From Phalacrocorax aristotelis (taxonomy: Eukaryota; Chordata; Aves; Suliformes; Phalacrocoracidae), in the NCBI RefSeq assembly GCF_949628215.1, contig NC_134279.1, forward strand, positions 76,514,830 through 76,578,829: DNA of 64,000 nt, in the 5' to 3' direction. Both the position numbers and the translations under genes were made by a program. Shown here piece by piece: positions 1 through 13,500 of the stretch. The number at the start of each line of letters is the position of its first letter. Positions within the stretch are counted from its first letter, which is position 1. The notes beneath the pieces are model-generated. The model was given only the letters and a program-made list of their open reading frames with translations. It was not told the DNA's origin and did no database searches.

Positions 1-3000
1 CTCAGCTCCTGTCATAGGCTAAAAAGGGAAAAAGCCCTTCTCAAGTGCATTGTATTGAAGTGAAACAGAATTAACTCAGAAGATTCTGTTATAAGCACAC
101 TTTAGAATCATCAGGATTTGGAAAAGTAAACTTCCTTTTATGACAGAAACAGTTACAAACAAACAGGCCCTTTGGCATGAACAAGGTTAGCTGAGAAAAA
201 TATTTGATAGACTGTATCTGTAATGTAGAATTGCTCAGACTTTATTTAGCATTTAAAATTTCCCTGCCCTTTTTTTTTTTTTAAGGACGAGAATACCTTT
301 CCGAAAAGCATTGTTTAAAACAACAGTTTTGAGAGCTCTTGTATGTGTTCTATTTACAAACTGCCTTGAAGCCAGAAAGTAGCAGGTATGCGTCTCTCAC
401 ACCTTTTTTCCTCTTCAGAGAGGATATCTGCATATGTATTAAAAGTTCTCACGTCACCCTAGTTTTATTCTAATTTTTCCTACAATGTTTATGGAAAGCA
501 GAATTGCTTATTCACCACACTGATTTTGTCGGGGACGGGGCGGGGGGGGGAGGATGCGAACAGCAGAAACAAGCAGTCAGCAATACACAGAAAAGGCAAG
601 AGAGAGAAATAAATGGACAATGTGACATTTAGGTAGATAAAAATCACATCCAAAAGATCAATATAGGAATTCTTAAGAGATACAAGAACAAAATATTTTC
701 CCATTGATTTCTTATTTTAAGCCATTAACAGAAAAATGGCTAAAGGTAAATACACTACGACATCAGTAACACCACTGCTACTGTAGATTTTTGAAAAACT
801 ATTTGTTTATAAAATTAGTTTTTGCTAACAAGATAAAGACAGGAGTCACCGTGCAGGCAGCCCTGGCTGAACGGCATCCAATGTCAGGGTGGGGTTTTTC
901 TGTTTTGTTTTTAAGACATAGATAGGATTCAGTGCAGTTCTAAAAGTAAAATTCCACTTGAGAATTCTGCTGTTCTATTTTATTAACATACAGTACCTGG
1001 CTTCAAATCGTTCCAATAGCAGCTTGTAGAAAGAATCATAAAAATGTTCAAATCCCCTTTTTTGTTTAAATTGACCAAATGGCACCTATTTGCCTGAAGC
1101 AATAAAGTAGACCGTGTTCACAAGATAAATCGATAGAAGGAAAGAGAGAGGCTGGGGTTTCAGCTGAAGTTAGCCTGCTGAATGCTGACATTATTGATTT
1201 TAGCTAGTTCAGCTGGCCTTGTAATTAAAATGTAAATTTGAGAAAGAGATTATGTCCTGACAGAAATGGTGGGATTAGGGGGAGATAAAAGCCCTTCAGT
1301 GAAAATTCAGAGAAAGAGCAAGCACAGGTTTCCTCAGCTGTGTGGATTTAGCCGAAATCTAGCTACTTCAGTTCACTTAAGTTTAATTGAAAAAACGGAG
1401 ATAGAATATAAACAAGTATTTATGGACTTCAACTTTCCTGAAAAAAATATAATAATTTCTATTTCTCATTTGTTGAATCTTAGTCAAGCGGATGTAAGTG
1501 ATTTGTATTAGCACAGACACTCTCCCAACATTGTCAGGAAAATCCAGCAGTTCAGGTACAATATTCCCCGACTTACCCTCTAGTGTGCTCATAATGAAAA
1601 AACCTGCATGCATTTTAATCACGAAGCACAACAAGCTTTACTGCTAAGTGAACAGAACTTTGCAAAGCTTGCTTCATGTGGACTTGCAGACCAGAGGGTT
1701 CAAGTCAATGTCTGGGGCATTGCTTCCCAACAGCTTAAGTGTTTCTGGACCTGTTCTGCTATACCCCTCCGTGCACAAATGTGTTGTGGCAAAATTATCA
1801 TAGGTGATCTTATGGTAGGAAGATTTCATCATCTCTGAAGGTTTGCTACTTAAAGGATGGAGATTTGAATTATATGTCGGCCCTGACAGATATTTGATCT
1901 TTATAAAGCCACCACAAATTAAGGGTATATTCAGGTTTTGTGGTTTTTGTTAATTGGGATCAAATTTCATCTCTCTACCCACCCTCACCCCCACCCCCTA
2001 CCACCCCCCCATAAAGAAAGAATCAGGCTCTTTTCTTGTTAGTATCACTTCATCTACACAGAACTCTAAAATGAGGAGGAAAAAAAAACCCAACCTGTTA
2101 CAAACATAGCCTTAAAAGTATTAATACAAGGAAAATACTGATTGGAACTCTTAGCATTTATTGTCATTGAAAACTCCCTCTTTAATTTTAGATAGACAGA
2201 GTTTCTTATCTTACCCTTAAATGCCACTAAACAAATTGCTGCCTGCAGCTGCTAGGGGAGGATGCTGAAATGCCAGAAGTGGCTTTATTCTCACAGCACA
2301 CATAAGCTGTGTGGGCATTCAGAGCAACTTACCACATGGACAACTGCACATATTAACACTTCTGTATAAGTTACACTCCTTTTAAAAGGTTGTCAAGGGG
2401 TCTTTTATAATCTGAGGTTTTAAACAACCAAAAAGATGCCCCAGTGCCTTTGAATGCAGCTATGCTCATTTACATTTATCTAAGATTTTAGAATTATACT
2501 TTGGAAGAAAAAAGATAATGGCTGTATTAGTTAATAATCATCATAATAATAATGTACATAACCAGTTTGTTTGGCTTACTGGGATTACACAGTACATTGC
2601 TATAACGGTAGTTTGCATTAATTAACCCTATTTATTTTTGTTTTGTAAGCACAGCTAAGAAACAGATTAAATCAAAGAAGCAGAGTTTGGTTTAAAACCT
2701 TTCAACACCTTACATCTTGATCTTTTAAACTTCTTGCTTACCATTTTGCAGTCCCTGGCCATTGCATAGTTCCTATGCGGCCAACTACCAAACCACTTGG
2801 AAGTATCAGCATCCTGTGCAGTGACTATTAGTTTCTAAGAACTTTAGTAGGAATCAAATATATCCCATGTCCTGCCAGATTTTCTGGGAACCTTATTTAC
2901 ACAGAGAAGGACCTCGCCTGAGAGCGAGGAAGGGTTTGCATGATCAACTGATTAGGATGCATCAGAAGAAATATCTACAATCAGTACTTCTACATGGGTG

Positions 3001-6000
3001 TAGAAGTATTTTATTGGAAGTGCTAACCATGGTTTTTAGTAAATGTGCAAAGTTATCTCCATTCCAAATTCTGTGTTATAGTAAGTTTCACTCAATTACT
3101 GTCCTAAGTGTAGCTATATAGAACATGTGATTGTCCACACACACAAAAATTCAGAACATACTAATATAATGAGGCAATCTCGCTTGTAAGCTTATAATTA
3201 AATACCTCTAATGTTGTATATGCTAGGAAAAACTGAGACCATACAACACATACTACAGCAGTTCAGGACTGGGGTCCTAACTGCATTGCTGAATATCTGG
3301 TATCTATACACTTATGGTAAATCAATGCATGCTAATTCAATCACTTAACTACTCTGATTTCTTTTTAAAGGATTTATAGTAATATTAATAGAAATCTTAT
3401 TCTAAACACTAGACTCTTGTCTAGGGAGAGAAACACCATGGTGTGAACTGAATTTTCCAAATTTGGGGAAAAGGAACCCAAATTCCACAGGGCAGTGAAA
3501 GGTAAGTAGGTAGTTCTGCCTGTCCTTCCCCCTGCAAAACATGATTTGTTTTTCCCCTTAAAAGAAGTCAAGTAATACCCACAAGTCCTTATTCAGCCTA
3601 GATAGTATAATTCTAAGTCAGTCTCAAATTCAGTTCCTGAGAACTATGTTTCACACACTCTGAAGTCTGCAGGTTTGTTTTTGCCGATGTCTCCACGTAA
3701 AATTGTTCTCCATGTTCTTCACATGCAGGAAGAATTGCTTTAGGAAGTTCCTGAGGTACGGAGACCAGACAAATCAAACCAGACTAAAATGCTATTAAGC
3801 TTTTACAGCAGAACCCAGACAAACTGAGAAATCATTGTAGTAAGGAAGGAAAAAGCTTAAGTGTCATTTTTAATTTCCATTTAGCCAGCACATATGTGTC
3901 TGTCAGTGATTCAACAGTCAGTAGAACCTCAGCAACTTCATTCCCAAATAATAATGTCATCAAAACCACTTGTTTTCATTGCAACTAAGGTTGGGCACCG
4001 TCATTTGGTTAATCACGGTGATGCACATTTTTATGGCCCGTAGCTGATGAAAGCAATTGGCCAGACTGCTCTTCAGACGAACATCTTGCCCCAAATAAAC
4101 CCACCTTACATTTTGTATAAAATGTAGCTACCTGTTAGCAACCAAAGCTGCTGTACTGATCCCACACTCATGTTCTCTTATTTGCATTGTCATCCTCGAG
4201 TCGAGTCCAATCCATGATCACCGTCATGATAATTAAGCTCTCTCCCTTGTGGAAGCCTAGACTTGAGCAACACCCCACCATTTTAAAAGCTATTACAAAA
4301 TTACTTTAAATAAGTTTTTCAAATATGCCTACCACTGGGGAACCTCAATCAATCCTAGTAACAGAAAATTAAAAGTATTTTCCTAAAAGACTAATAAGCA
4401 CTGAAAACAAGTCTTTCACTGAGTATTTCAGAGATGTTTAGATGCCATAGTTAAGGATGTAAAAATCAACACTTAGGATTTGTCCTTTTTCCTTGTGATT
4501 TCCAGAAGATTTTCATGTGTACTGTTAAAAAAACCCAAACAACAACAAACAAACCCCAGAACAGAGGAAAACCTAACTGTAAAATCAACAGGTAATCATT
4601 CTGTATCAACTTCTATGAAAGCCATCATTTCTTCACAGGTCAAAACAAGTGGTTTCTATTTTGCCTTATCAACACTTGCATACATGCTCTTTTTGCCATG
4701 TTTACACTTAAACCTGTTATATAAAAGAGCAAACCAGCCTTTTTATGGGAGAAACTTCATTTAGCCATAGGATAAAAGAGCACATTACTATTGTATGCAG
4801 TAACTAAAACCACTGATTTCCTACTTCCTTCATCAAAAATGAAGGCAATAAATAGAGTTAAGAAAGTGTCAGCACAGGGAAGCTACACTGCAATACAGGT
4901 GGTCAGGTAACACGAAAGGCTTCCAATTCAGTGCCGTTGTTCTCCACCTGACACAGGTGAAACATGAGTATTTGACCACACAAACAAAAATATTTAAAAG
5001 CATTTAGAAAGTGTTTTCTGTAGGGAATAGAAGAGTTTTATTCCAATAAATTAGTAATTAATTTTCTTATTTTTTAGATCCATCATTACATTACACATTT
5101 CTGAGGCAATTTTGCTTTTAATCAGTGCTCACCCTGCATGCCTTCATGGATGCCAGTCAAGAGACTAAAGCTTTTAAAAACAACACGCATGGAAGTCTGC
5201 TGCTTAGGTACAGATTAGAGCATACCTTGCCAATACAAACAAGTGCAATTTTCTGAATAAATGCCCTGAAATGCGTGACTTTTACTGCTTCAAATCTGAA
5301 AATTCAATCATGCATTACTCCATGCAGTATTTTACTGTTATTTTTAATACAGGCTTTTTAATGTTCAGAGAAAATGCAAAAGCTATAAACCCCCCACACC
5401 GTTAATGTATGGTCGCAACAGCAAGTTTATTCATGTTTCTAAGATGCATAGTGGGAGCTGCACTAGATTGCTTGTGTAGTCTGAAGCACTCCTAATTCTA
5501 CGCAAGAAAACAGATGGCAACTTCTCTACTAAGGAAATACCCTGGGTTTGTACACCTTATTTGTTCAATTGGGCTGTAAGCCTTCTTTCCCATGTTGCTA
5601 TGACATTTCATACTGGTGGGGGCGAAATCAAGCAAGCTACTTCACGCACACAAAAGGCATGACCCAGACACCATCAGGTTAGGAAAGGCAGTGCAGGGAC
5701 ATCTAACCCACAGAGGCACATCACACTGATGGGAAGAGGGAAGAATTTCTGAAATTGATAGAATTAACCCTTGGGATTTTAGAACTGCAGCTTTGACCCT
5801 GATATAGAAGAAATCCCAAGCAGGCTTTAAGATGCAATGTGAACCACTGAGGTAGCTACCAGGGACCTAAAAACATTTTGGCTTAAGGCTCGTATAGAAG
5901 AGAAATAATCTGATTAACCAGATTTGAAATAATGGCTTGTGTTCTTGACTGTACGGTCATTTCTCGTACAATTCTGGATAAGGATGAAACCTGATAACTG

Positions 6001-9000
6001 GTAGACTGCTTCCATGCTAATATTCCCAAGTCGGACAGTTTCCTCATGTCACCACTTGTAAAATGGCAATAGCACTTCCCCATACCTCAAAGCAGTATTG
6101 CGTAAGTTCATGAATGCATGCATTGAAGCACAGACAAGAATTATGAATTGAGAAAACCCATCAGTAGACAACAGTTGATGGAGGTGGGTGCTTTGAACTA
6201 GATCCAAGAATTGTTCCATTTTCACATGGAAAAGCACATCTTTCAAAACGGGTCACTTCCCCATGTGGTTCGGAGCTCAGCTGCAAGCTATGCCAAGACC
6301 ACCAAGGGCAGGAAGGAATCTCTTATCCTGGGGTCAGCCCCAAGTTCTGTCTTTGGCAAAAGAAGGACATCAGAAGCTGCAGTTCCATCCCTTACCTTAT
6401 CCACCTTAAGGCTTTAAGCCAATACAACTGACAGCTGACCAGCAAAGGCTGGAATGTGGGAAATGGCAAGTGGAAACAGGATTCTCTTTCCCTAAAGCTT
6501 TCTTTTAAGTGAATAACACCTCAATTTTTAAGGGGTAGCGATACTAGCTGTACAAGGGCAATGGATATAAGCAGCATCAGTGCCGAGTGCTGAAAACTAG
6601 AGTAACCCTATGAAAATTGTCACAACGCTGTTTCTTTTTCAGCCCAATATTCCTCTTTAGCAACACAATGCATTTAAAATGGCTCTGTGGTACCACAGGA
6701 GGGCTTGTCTGTTGCAGACATCAGGTGCAAGTGTAAATAAGGATTATACAAATGGGAGGTCGTTAAAAGTCTGGTAATGCTAATTTGGCATGACACCCCT
6801 AATGGGTTATATCTTCACACTTCAGTTATCTAATCACCTAAATTCTTTTAACAAATTTACATTTCATCTTATACATGGGGATTCAAATTGACTTGTTTAA
6901 TTCTCCCTCCACCGAATCTGTACCCATGCTCAGTTCATCATATATATTAAATATCATCATAAATTTTGAGATCATCATCAACTACATATACACACAGATA
7001 ATACAACTACATGTCTATATACTTATGCATATAAAACTTCCCCTGCCTCTAAACATGTTTTCGTTTTTCCACAAACTTTTCAGATGTCAGGAGAGCCTCA
7101 AATATACATATGCATCATATAGAAAGAGCATCTCAGCTTGAAATTTACCTTGTTGGTAGGATACTTCCATTTTCCTGAGAAGTGAAAGGGAATAAACTGA
7201 CTTTTAAATCAATAATTTAAATGCCACATTTTCAATCCATTTCCACAGTCATGTTTTACAACTTTGTTTTCCTGTTTGGTGTAAAACGTTAATCTGAGGA
7301 GCTGTTCACTTTTCCTGGTTTGTTCAGTAAAAGTAACAACACAAGGAAAAAAGCTTTGATCTGTGCACACCTTCTGCGAAACACTGAGATTCTGTTTTAC
7401 ACGGAAGGTTTAACGTTCCAGTTAGAACATTCCACTTGCACAGACTTTCATTTCCTTGGCTCAGAGTCCTTATGAACTAGACGCGAACTAAAGAAATGTA
7501 GCAAAACCCCACCTGGATTATATTACAAAGCTAAAGTCGCTGCTATAACTGCACTTGCATATGGAACAAAGAACCATATTTAATTAGAGAGGTGGCTGCC
7601 TAACACAGCCAACTCTTGATGACAACACACCACTATGAAATCAATATATTCTTGTGTATTTTAATATGATAATACGCTTTTCTGAATGTGCCAAAGGGAT
7701 ACTTATTTTGTTTTTGCATATAAAAACACATGCAGAACAGAATCCAGTAGAGCAAATCTAGCTCTCCATTTTCCTCATGCAGACCTGAAGTAATTGCACA
7801 GAAGTCAGTTGATTTACTTAACAGTTATATATCCCTTCTGAAATAGATTTTGAACTAGTAACTGGCCAGTTGGTCCAAGAAAGCACATGCTTAAAAGATT
7901 GCCTGAACTCATTTCAGGAATTCTGAACACTTTTCAGACTCCTTCCTGAACTGGGAGCTTAAATAATAAATTTAAATAGCAGCAATAAAAGCTGAATGCC
8001 TTCAGGAACATCAAGAATGGTTCATTTCTTTCAAAATGCTATTTTTAACAAACACATCAGATAAAGAACAGTGAAGTGTGACCATTAACTCCTACATAAA
8101 ACTACATGTACATAAAATAGGAGGTTTTGTTTTCTGATTGATTAGCTTCTCCACTAAATTTTCCTATCAGCAGTAGTTTAAATACAAATTGGGAGTTTCT
8201 TAGTCCATTTTATACAGATTTTTAAAATACCCTTGAACAGATAGCAGGCTTGTTCTTTTATCCTTTCCCATGAGGAAGAATTCAAATAGCAGCGAAGAAT
8301 TGTGTTAGCGTGATACAAAGGGTGGTAAGATGCTTTATTGTATAAAAACGTGTGTCGATGAAGAAGATGGGAGGAAAGGGAGAGAGGGAAGAGGTGAGTA
8401 CATTTTATTTCCAGTGGAAGCTGATAAGAATAAACAGAACTTTTGCATGTTAGGACTCAGACATGAGAAACAAGTTCCACCACCTGGAATTATTAACAAA
8501 ACACCAGTTTTGGCACAAGGAATACTGCCAAAGGAAGGAAAAAACCCAAAGAACCACCATAGCTGTGTTAATAACTAACCTCATTTGCTCATTCATTTAC
8601 TATCATATCATAGTTTTTGGACTTCTTCATGAGCCACGTATACATAAGAAGCCTCTCACAACTGTCTGGAAGGCCGCTACCCCTCTTTTCCATTATATTC
8701 CTTTTTTGAAAGTCCCACTGTTAGCAATAGTTAGAACTTATTCAGTGTTTATTGCAAGACTGAGATAGTTCGGATAGCCAATGTACACTGGTATAATTTT
8801 ATCAAAATATAACCTTTTTTTCCATGAATGAAAAAATAAAAAGCTGCCCAGTTCCTGAGTTTGGGTCCTACAGCCCTTCATCACTGTTCTTGTCTAACAC
8901 ACACATCCGCTTCCCATTTCACTACCTCAGCAGGCCCAGCTCCACATCACCTTCCTCAACTCTCGGTTGGACAAAGTAAGCGCCTACAGACTGTTCCAAG

Positions 9001-10417
9001 CAACACGTATGCTAAGAGTGATGCCGAACCACATTGCGGCTACCTGCTCACCAGGACACTAGTCTGACCTCAGTACTCTATATAGTTGCTAATTTCCACT
9101 TTTTTTAAAGACATGGAGGAGCAGGAACCTCCTTCAAACAAGCTGGAACCAGCCAGTTGGACTTGCTGCAAGTCCTTAAGTGGGGAACACAGATATACAG
9201 ATAATCAATGCAGGCCTTACTTCCCAGGGTGTCCCAGTAGGTTAAGTCTAGATGGGATAGATGGACTGAGGCACTAACAGGACTTCACACATGCAGACAT
9301 CCTTGAGCTGACCCCAGCCACTACAGGTTATCATTACTAGCAATCCTTCACTGTCTGTAGCTAAATCTAATGGCAGAAGACGGTAAAAAGGTCACTTGAG
9401 CTACATCATCTTGGGTTTACACAGGCACACCCCCTTGTTTCAGCAAAAAAACTTTAGGCTTATGCAGGTAATAGCTGCAGCCTGACTTTTATGATGCAAA
9501 CCGCAGAGAAGTTAAAACTAAGCACGAACAGGATTGAAGAAGGCACAACACAGCACCACTCTCACACAAACACCGAGAAATCTAGGAGCATGGAACTTAT
9601 TACAGAGTCCAAGGTTTTTAACTTCTATGTGATGGCAGCTACCCTCTCCTTCTCTACAACGTACCGAAATCTTCTGAATCTTAAAACACACAATACTGCA
9701 CAGAGGCAAAACTGCAGACACTTAGTAAGACAGATGTACAAAGGACGAGGAGTCATGCATTGAAATGTAATTATTTAAGGTGAACTTTCCTCAGTAACTC
9801 CCCACTCAATTTCACAAAAACATTGTATTTTTATTTAAAATAAAAACCTTTAGAATGCATTAAAAGAAGACAAGATTATATTTTGTCATCTGGTATGTAC
9901 TCAGTGGCTGTAATTCTACACTTGAAGGCTGAGCTCCATTTAACATCTTGTGATAGCAACACCCAAACAAAAAAAAGAGCCTTTTTTCTGAGCTCTAGGT
10001 TGGCCACCTTACAGGAGGAAGTTGCTGCACATCTCCAACTGCTATTAATGCAGGTCTACCCCATCTCACCAGACTGTTACTAGTATTTCTAATATTCAGG
10101 CTCATTTACAGCTTTACTTTGCAGTCCCTTCACTCCCAGTATTTGTTAGCACACTCATAAGCATACATGATGCTGCTTCTGGCTCTGAACTACAGTGGAA
10201 CATGATGGAATGAAATAAGCTTCTTGTTGCTCTTGCTCCTAGAAAGTTTGTTTATCTAGAGCCAATTGCTGCTCCCGTATCTATGTAATGACTTCCTCAT
10301 AGCAGTCGGAGATTACCCACACCGCTGATCACTTTATTACTTCAGAATGGCTGTTTATTTACTTTAGGGCAGCAGTAACATGAAGGGATAAAGCTTGTCA
10401 CAGCTGGGCAAACTCAC
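1..10417 (-). other. UVSSA intron 7 (partial, runs off the left edge)
   Basis: AT-rich DNA following donor GTGAGT at 10417. I searched the minus strand for the conserved downstream UVSSA blocks (the CPFHGK zinc-binding motif, HRFW, WQDPELM, the C-terminal NQFNYALN) and did not find them, though a by-eye search can miss a short exon. Only low-complexity sequence was noted: a C-rich tract near 1978-2010, (TAA/CAT)-like triplets near 2530-2550, A-rich tracts near 2080 and 4525, and AT-rich DNA near 6930-7030. No repeat family recognised. Confidence 0.7.
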
Positions 10418-10529
10418 CATATTCCTTACGCAGGTGGTCCGGAATGTGGGGCTCATAACCTTCCTTCTCAGGGACCTCCACAAATTCATCTTCATCCTCG
10501 TCATCATCATCATCATCCGAGGCTTTCAT
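10418..10529 (-). CDS. UVSSA: UVSSA coding exon 7 (TFIIH p62-binding motif)
   Basis: Acceptor ATCTCTGTAG precedes ATG-AAA-GCC; the exon ends GAA-TAT-G before donor GTGAGT (phase 1). Residues 403-439. An acidic run (six Asp, then EDEDE, residues 407-417) precedes [19 protein letters not shown], which is nearly invariant in the family. In human UVSSA the equivalent Phe408 and Val411 insert into the PH domain of TFIIH p62, and Lys414 is the regulatory ubiquitination site. Here they are Phe418, Val421 and Lys424, all retained. The Asp run is coded by (GAT)5GAC at 10500-10517. The initial ATG is internal, not a start. Confidence 0.96.
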
Positions 10530-13500
10530 CTACAGAGATATTTTTGTTAGTGTTTTCGTGTTTGGTGGTTTTTTTTGTTTTTGTTTTTAATCTGAAGACT
10601 GCTTTTAATTTCCCTTCACATTGGAAATATTTTGCAGGCATCTTGGTAGCCCTACTGAGACTTCTCTATGTCAAAAGTATATCCCTAATTATGTATTTAA
10701 TCTTTACCTAAGATTAGGCCTTTACTTAACATTTTACCTCTAAAGCCATACTCTATCCTAAGGGCTTCTTTAAAGCCCCTTTTATCTATTAGAACGCATG
10801 CAGTTGGTGAACTCTGAGAAAGTGTGAATCTATAAAATAAGACAAAAAAAATCTTAAAATAACATCAAGATTTCAAATTAATGAGCAAATTATAGCCTTA
10901 TCTCTTCTGCTTTGGTTGATTTTACTCATTTAGCTGCACCCAAATAGTCTGTGGCATGTTAAATAGTATCACAAACTGTTTAAGAGCTCAAAACCAGACC
11001 AGACAAACAGGAAGGGAAGCTGAGGGACTGGCAAGCTAATACTGACCAAAGTAAGAATATTCAGATCTGTGTACTACAGTGCTTCACTGTGTCTCTTCAC
11101 AACAACACTAAAAATCAATTGACGCATTCATTATTTAACTACTTTGGTACATCCTAACCATTCATACAGTCAAGAGCAACAAAATGGGATTTTTAAAACA
11201 TGCACTTGGTCTCTAGCGCAGACTGAAATTGAGTATGGCTACCTGAAAAATAAAAATAGAGTTCCTACCAACTAACCAGGGTAATTAATTCACTCAAGTG
11301 GCTTCCTATGTATCATTTCAGCTAGCTACTACCATGTATGTGCCAGCAAGTCTCTACAGTTTTTTAAGCTTGTTCCATACTTGAAAATGAATTTTTCTTC
11401 TATACTACAAATAAGCTACATGAACCTGTGCCACCTCAGACATGGCCTGTGCTATCAGAACTTTGAAATAGCAAATGCCAACTACCCTAAAAAGGCAGTA
11501 ATGCTGAAGGTTTTATGCTTTATTTCCTTTGCCCACCTTGGGAGTCACCTAATTCTTAATAACATAATTAGCACATTGTTGTATGTCTGCCATGCGCTCT
11601 CACATGTCTAGGAAGTAATAAGGGGTATCCACTAAAACCAACCTTACCACAGGCTATGACTTTTTTCAACTTCACTGCAGGAAGCCAAAGCAATAGATAA
11701 GGAATGGTATCATTTTTACTATTTTCAGCTGCATTCTTTACTCTCTTACTGCACCTGACTTATGTTGATATTCGTATCAACTACTCATTGTTACAAGCAC
11801 CGGAGGATACTGCAGGTTTTGCCTGCAGCAGAATTTTCCCAATTTAATTCACTGCTCTAATCGTGTGTCAAAGCTGCACAGCTGAGTTGCTCTGAATTGT
11901 ACACGTACTCTGAAACCAAAAAAACCTAGAAACCAGTCTTGGTGTATTGAACGTAGTTAAAAATTTAAAATAAATAAGAACAATTTTAAAAATCAGCATT
12001 TCTTTTTGGTCAGGCCTGTTTGTAAGCTAGACTGAACTAATTTCTAATAAAGATCATTAATTGATATTGTTACACATATTGACACACTTTAACGTATAAT
12101 GAATGGATGGTTCAAGTTACAAGTACAGTTCATCCATTTGTTTTAAAAAATGACTTTAAGAAAGCTGTTGTTCCAGTGAAAAAAAAAAGAAAAAAAAAAA
12201 GGTATTTACTGTCCTGAAGAATAGATTTACTACTGCATTCTTACCAGAAACCACCTAATTAGTCTTCATTTTAAAATAAAGTCCCAGCCTAATCATGTTT
12301 GAAAGTACGCTGCTGCCAAAGACAGGTAGCAACCACAAAGTAGTCTCTTTAGCCAGTTACCACTACCTTGAGAGTTGCCAATCTTCAGGCTACATGGGAG
12401 GATCCTGCACCCTGGTTTATTTTTTGTTTCCTACTGCAATCATTTTTCCTAATCTAGAGGAAAGCGGCAATTCAGGCCCTGCCTGGCATGGCCAAGACAG
12501 ACACACGCTGAACCTGACCTCCGCAGTAGAAACCAAAACAAGAGTTCTAATGCAAAGAAAGGGTCAACCCTTTTCTACCACTAATCTACCACTATTCTAC
12601 CACTAATCACAAACTCGCAAAGGCACTAGACATGAAAGAACATCTGTGTTGAACGGCAACTTTTGGAAGACCTTTCCAATGGCCTTTAGAAAGAAAAACA
12701 TCATCAGGTTTTGTACTCTGCACAACAGAAGGCGGCTAGAGTCTGAAGAGAAGTTTGTTTGTTTGTATTTTGGTTCTAAAATTCTGCTGATGTTGTCATC
12801 CCCTTTTTAGCTGTCAGGGGCAATTTCAATTAACTTTGGAAATAACATCAACTCCTATTTCTCCAGCTGGAAGCAGGGCAACATATTTTCCATACTCAGG
12901 TTCCATTTCTCATTTAGCTATTAAAAAAAAAATAAAAGATTTCGCCAAGCTAAAAATTGTCATGGATGATCTTAGTCTCAACTTTGTGCCATAATATAAA
13001 AGCTGACTAAATTTCACATTATAAAACAGGGAAAGTAAATTCAGTGTATTTCCATAGTTTTTGCTCAGAAGTAGTCTGTAAACAAATAAACAGCAACAGG
13101 TTTAAGGAATTGAGAAATAATGTTGAAGTAGTAAAAGAAAGAAAACTCAGTTCAGACTGATCATTTAACTTAGATCACCACATTATACCTAAAATATCAG
13201 TGGGTATAATACAAGGACTCACGTGCATAGCATATCTGAGAGGACTACAAAGAATTCAGAAGAGTACCATCTTTAATTGACATTTCTCCTAGTTTGTTCA
13301 CATGCCGTTGGAGGCATGTAGCGCTCTGTACGTTAATATACTGAAATTCAGTGGGCTTCACTAATCCTCAACTTGAAAACTGCATTAGAAGCAACTTTGC
13401 TGTATTACCTCCATGGTCTAAAACTTCAAAGCACGTGAAAAGCCTGACAGAGAAAAGGTATAATCAGATGCAAATTCACTTTGTTTAGGTACAATCCATG

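Noticed and set aside
1690-1720. GGTTCAAGTCA as a tRNA B box
   Set aside because: No A box at the right spacing, no acceptor stem or cloverleaf, and no pol III terminator arrangement.
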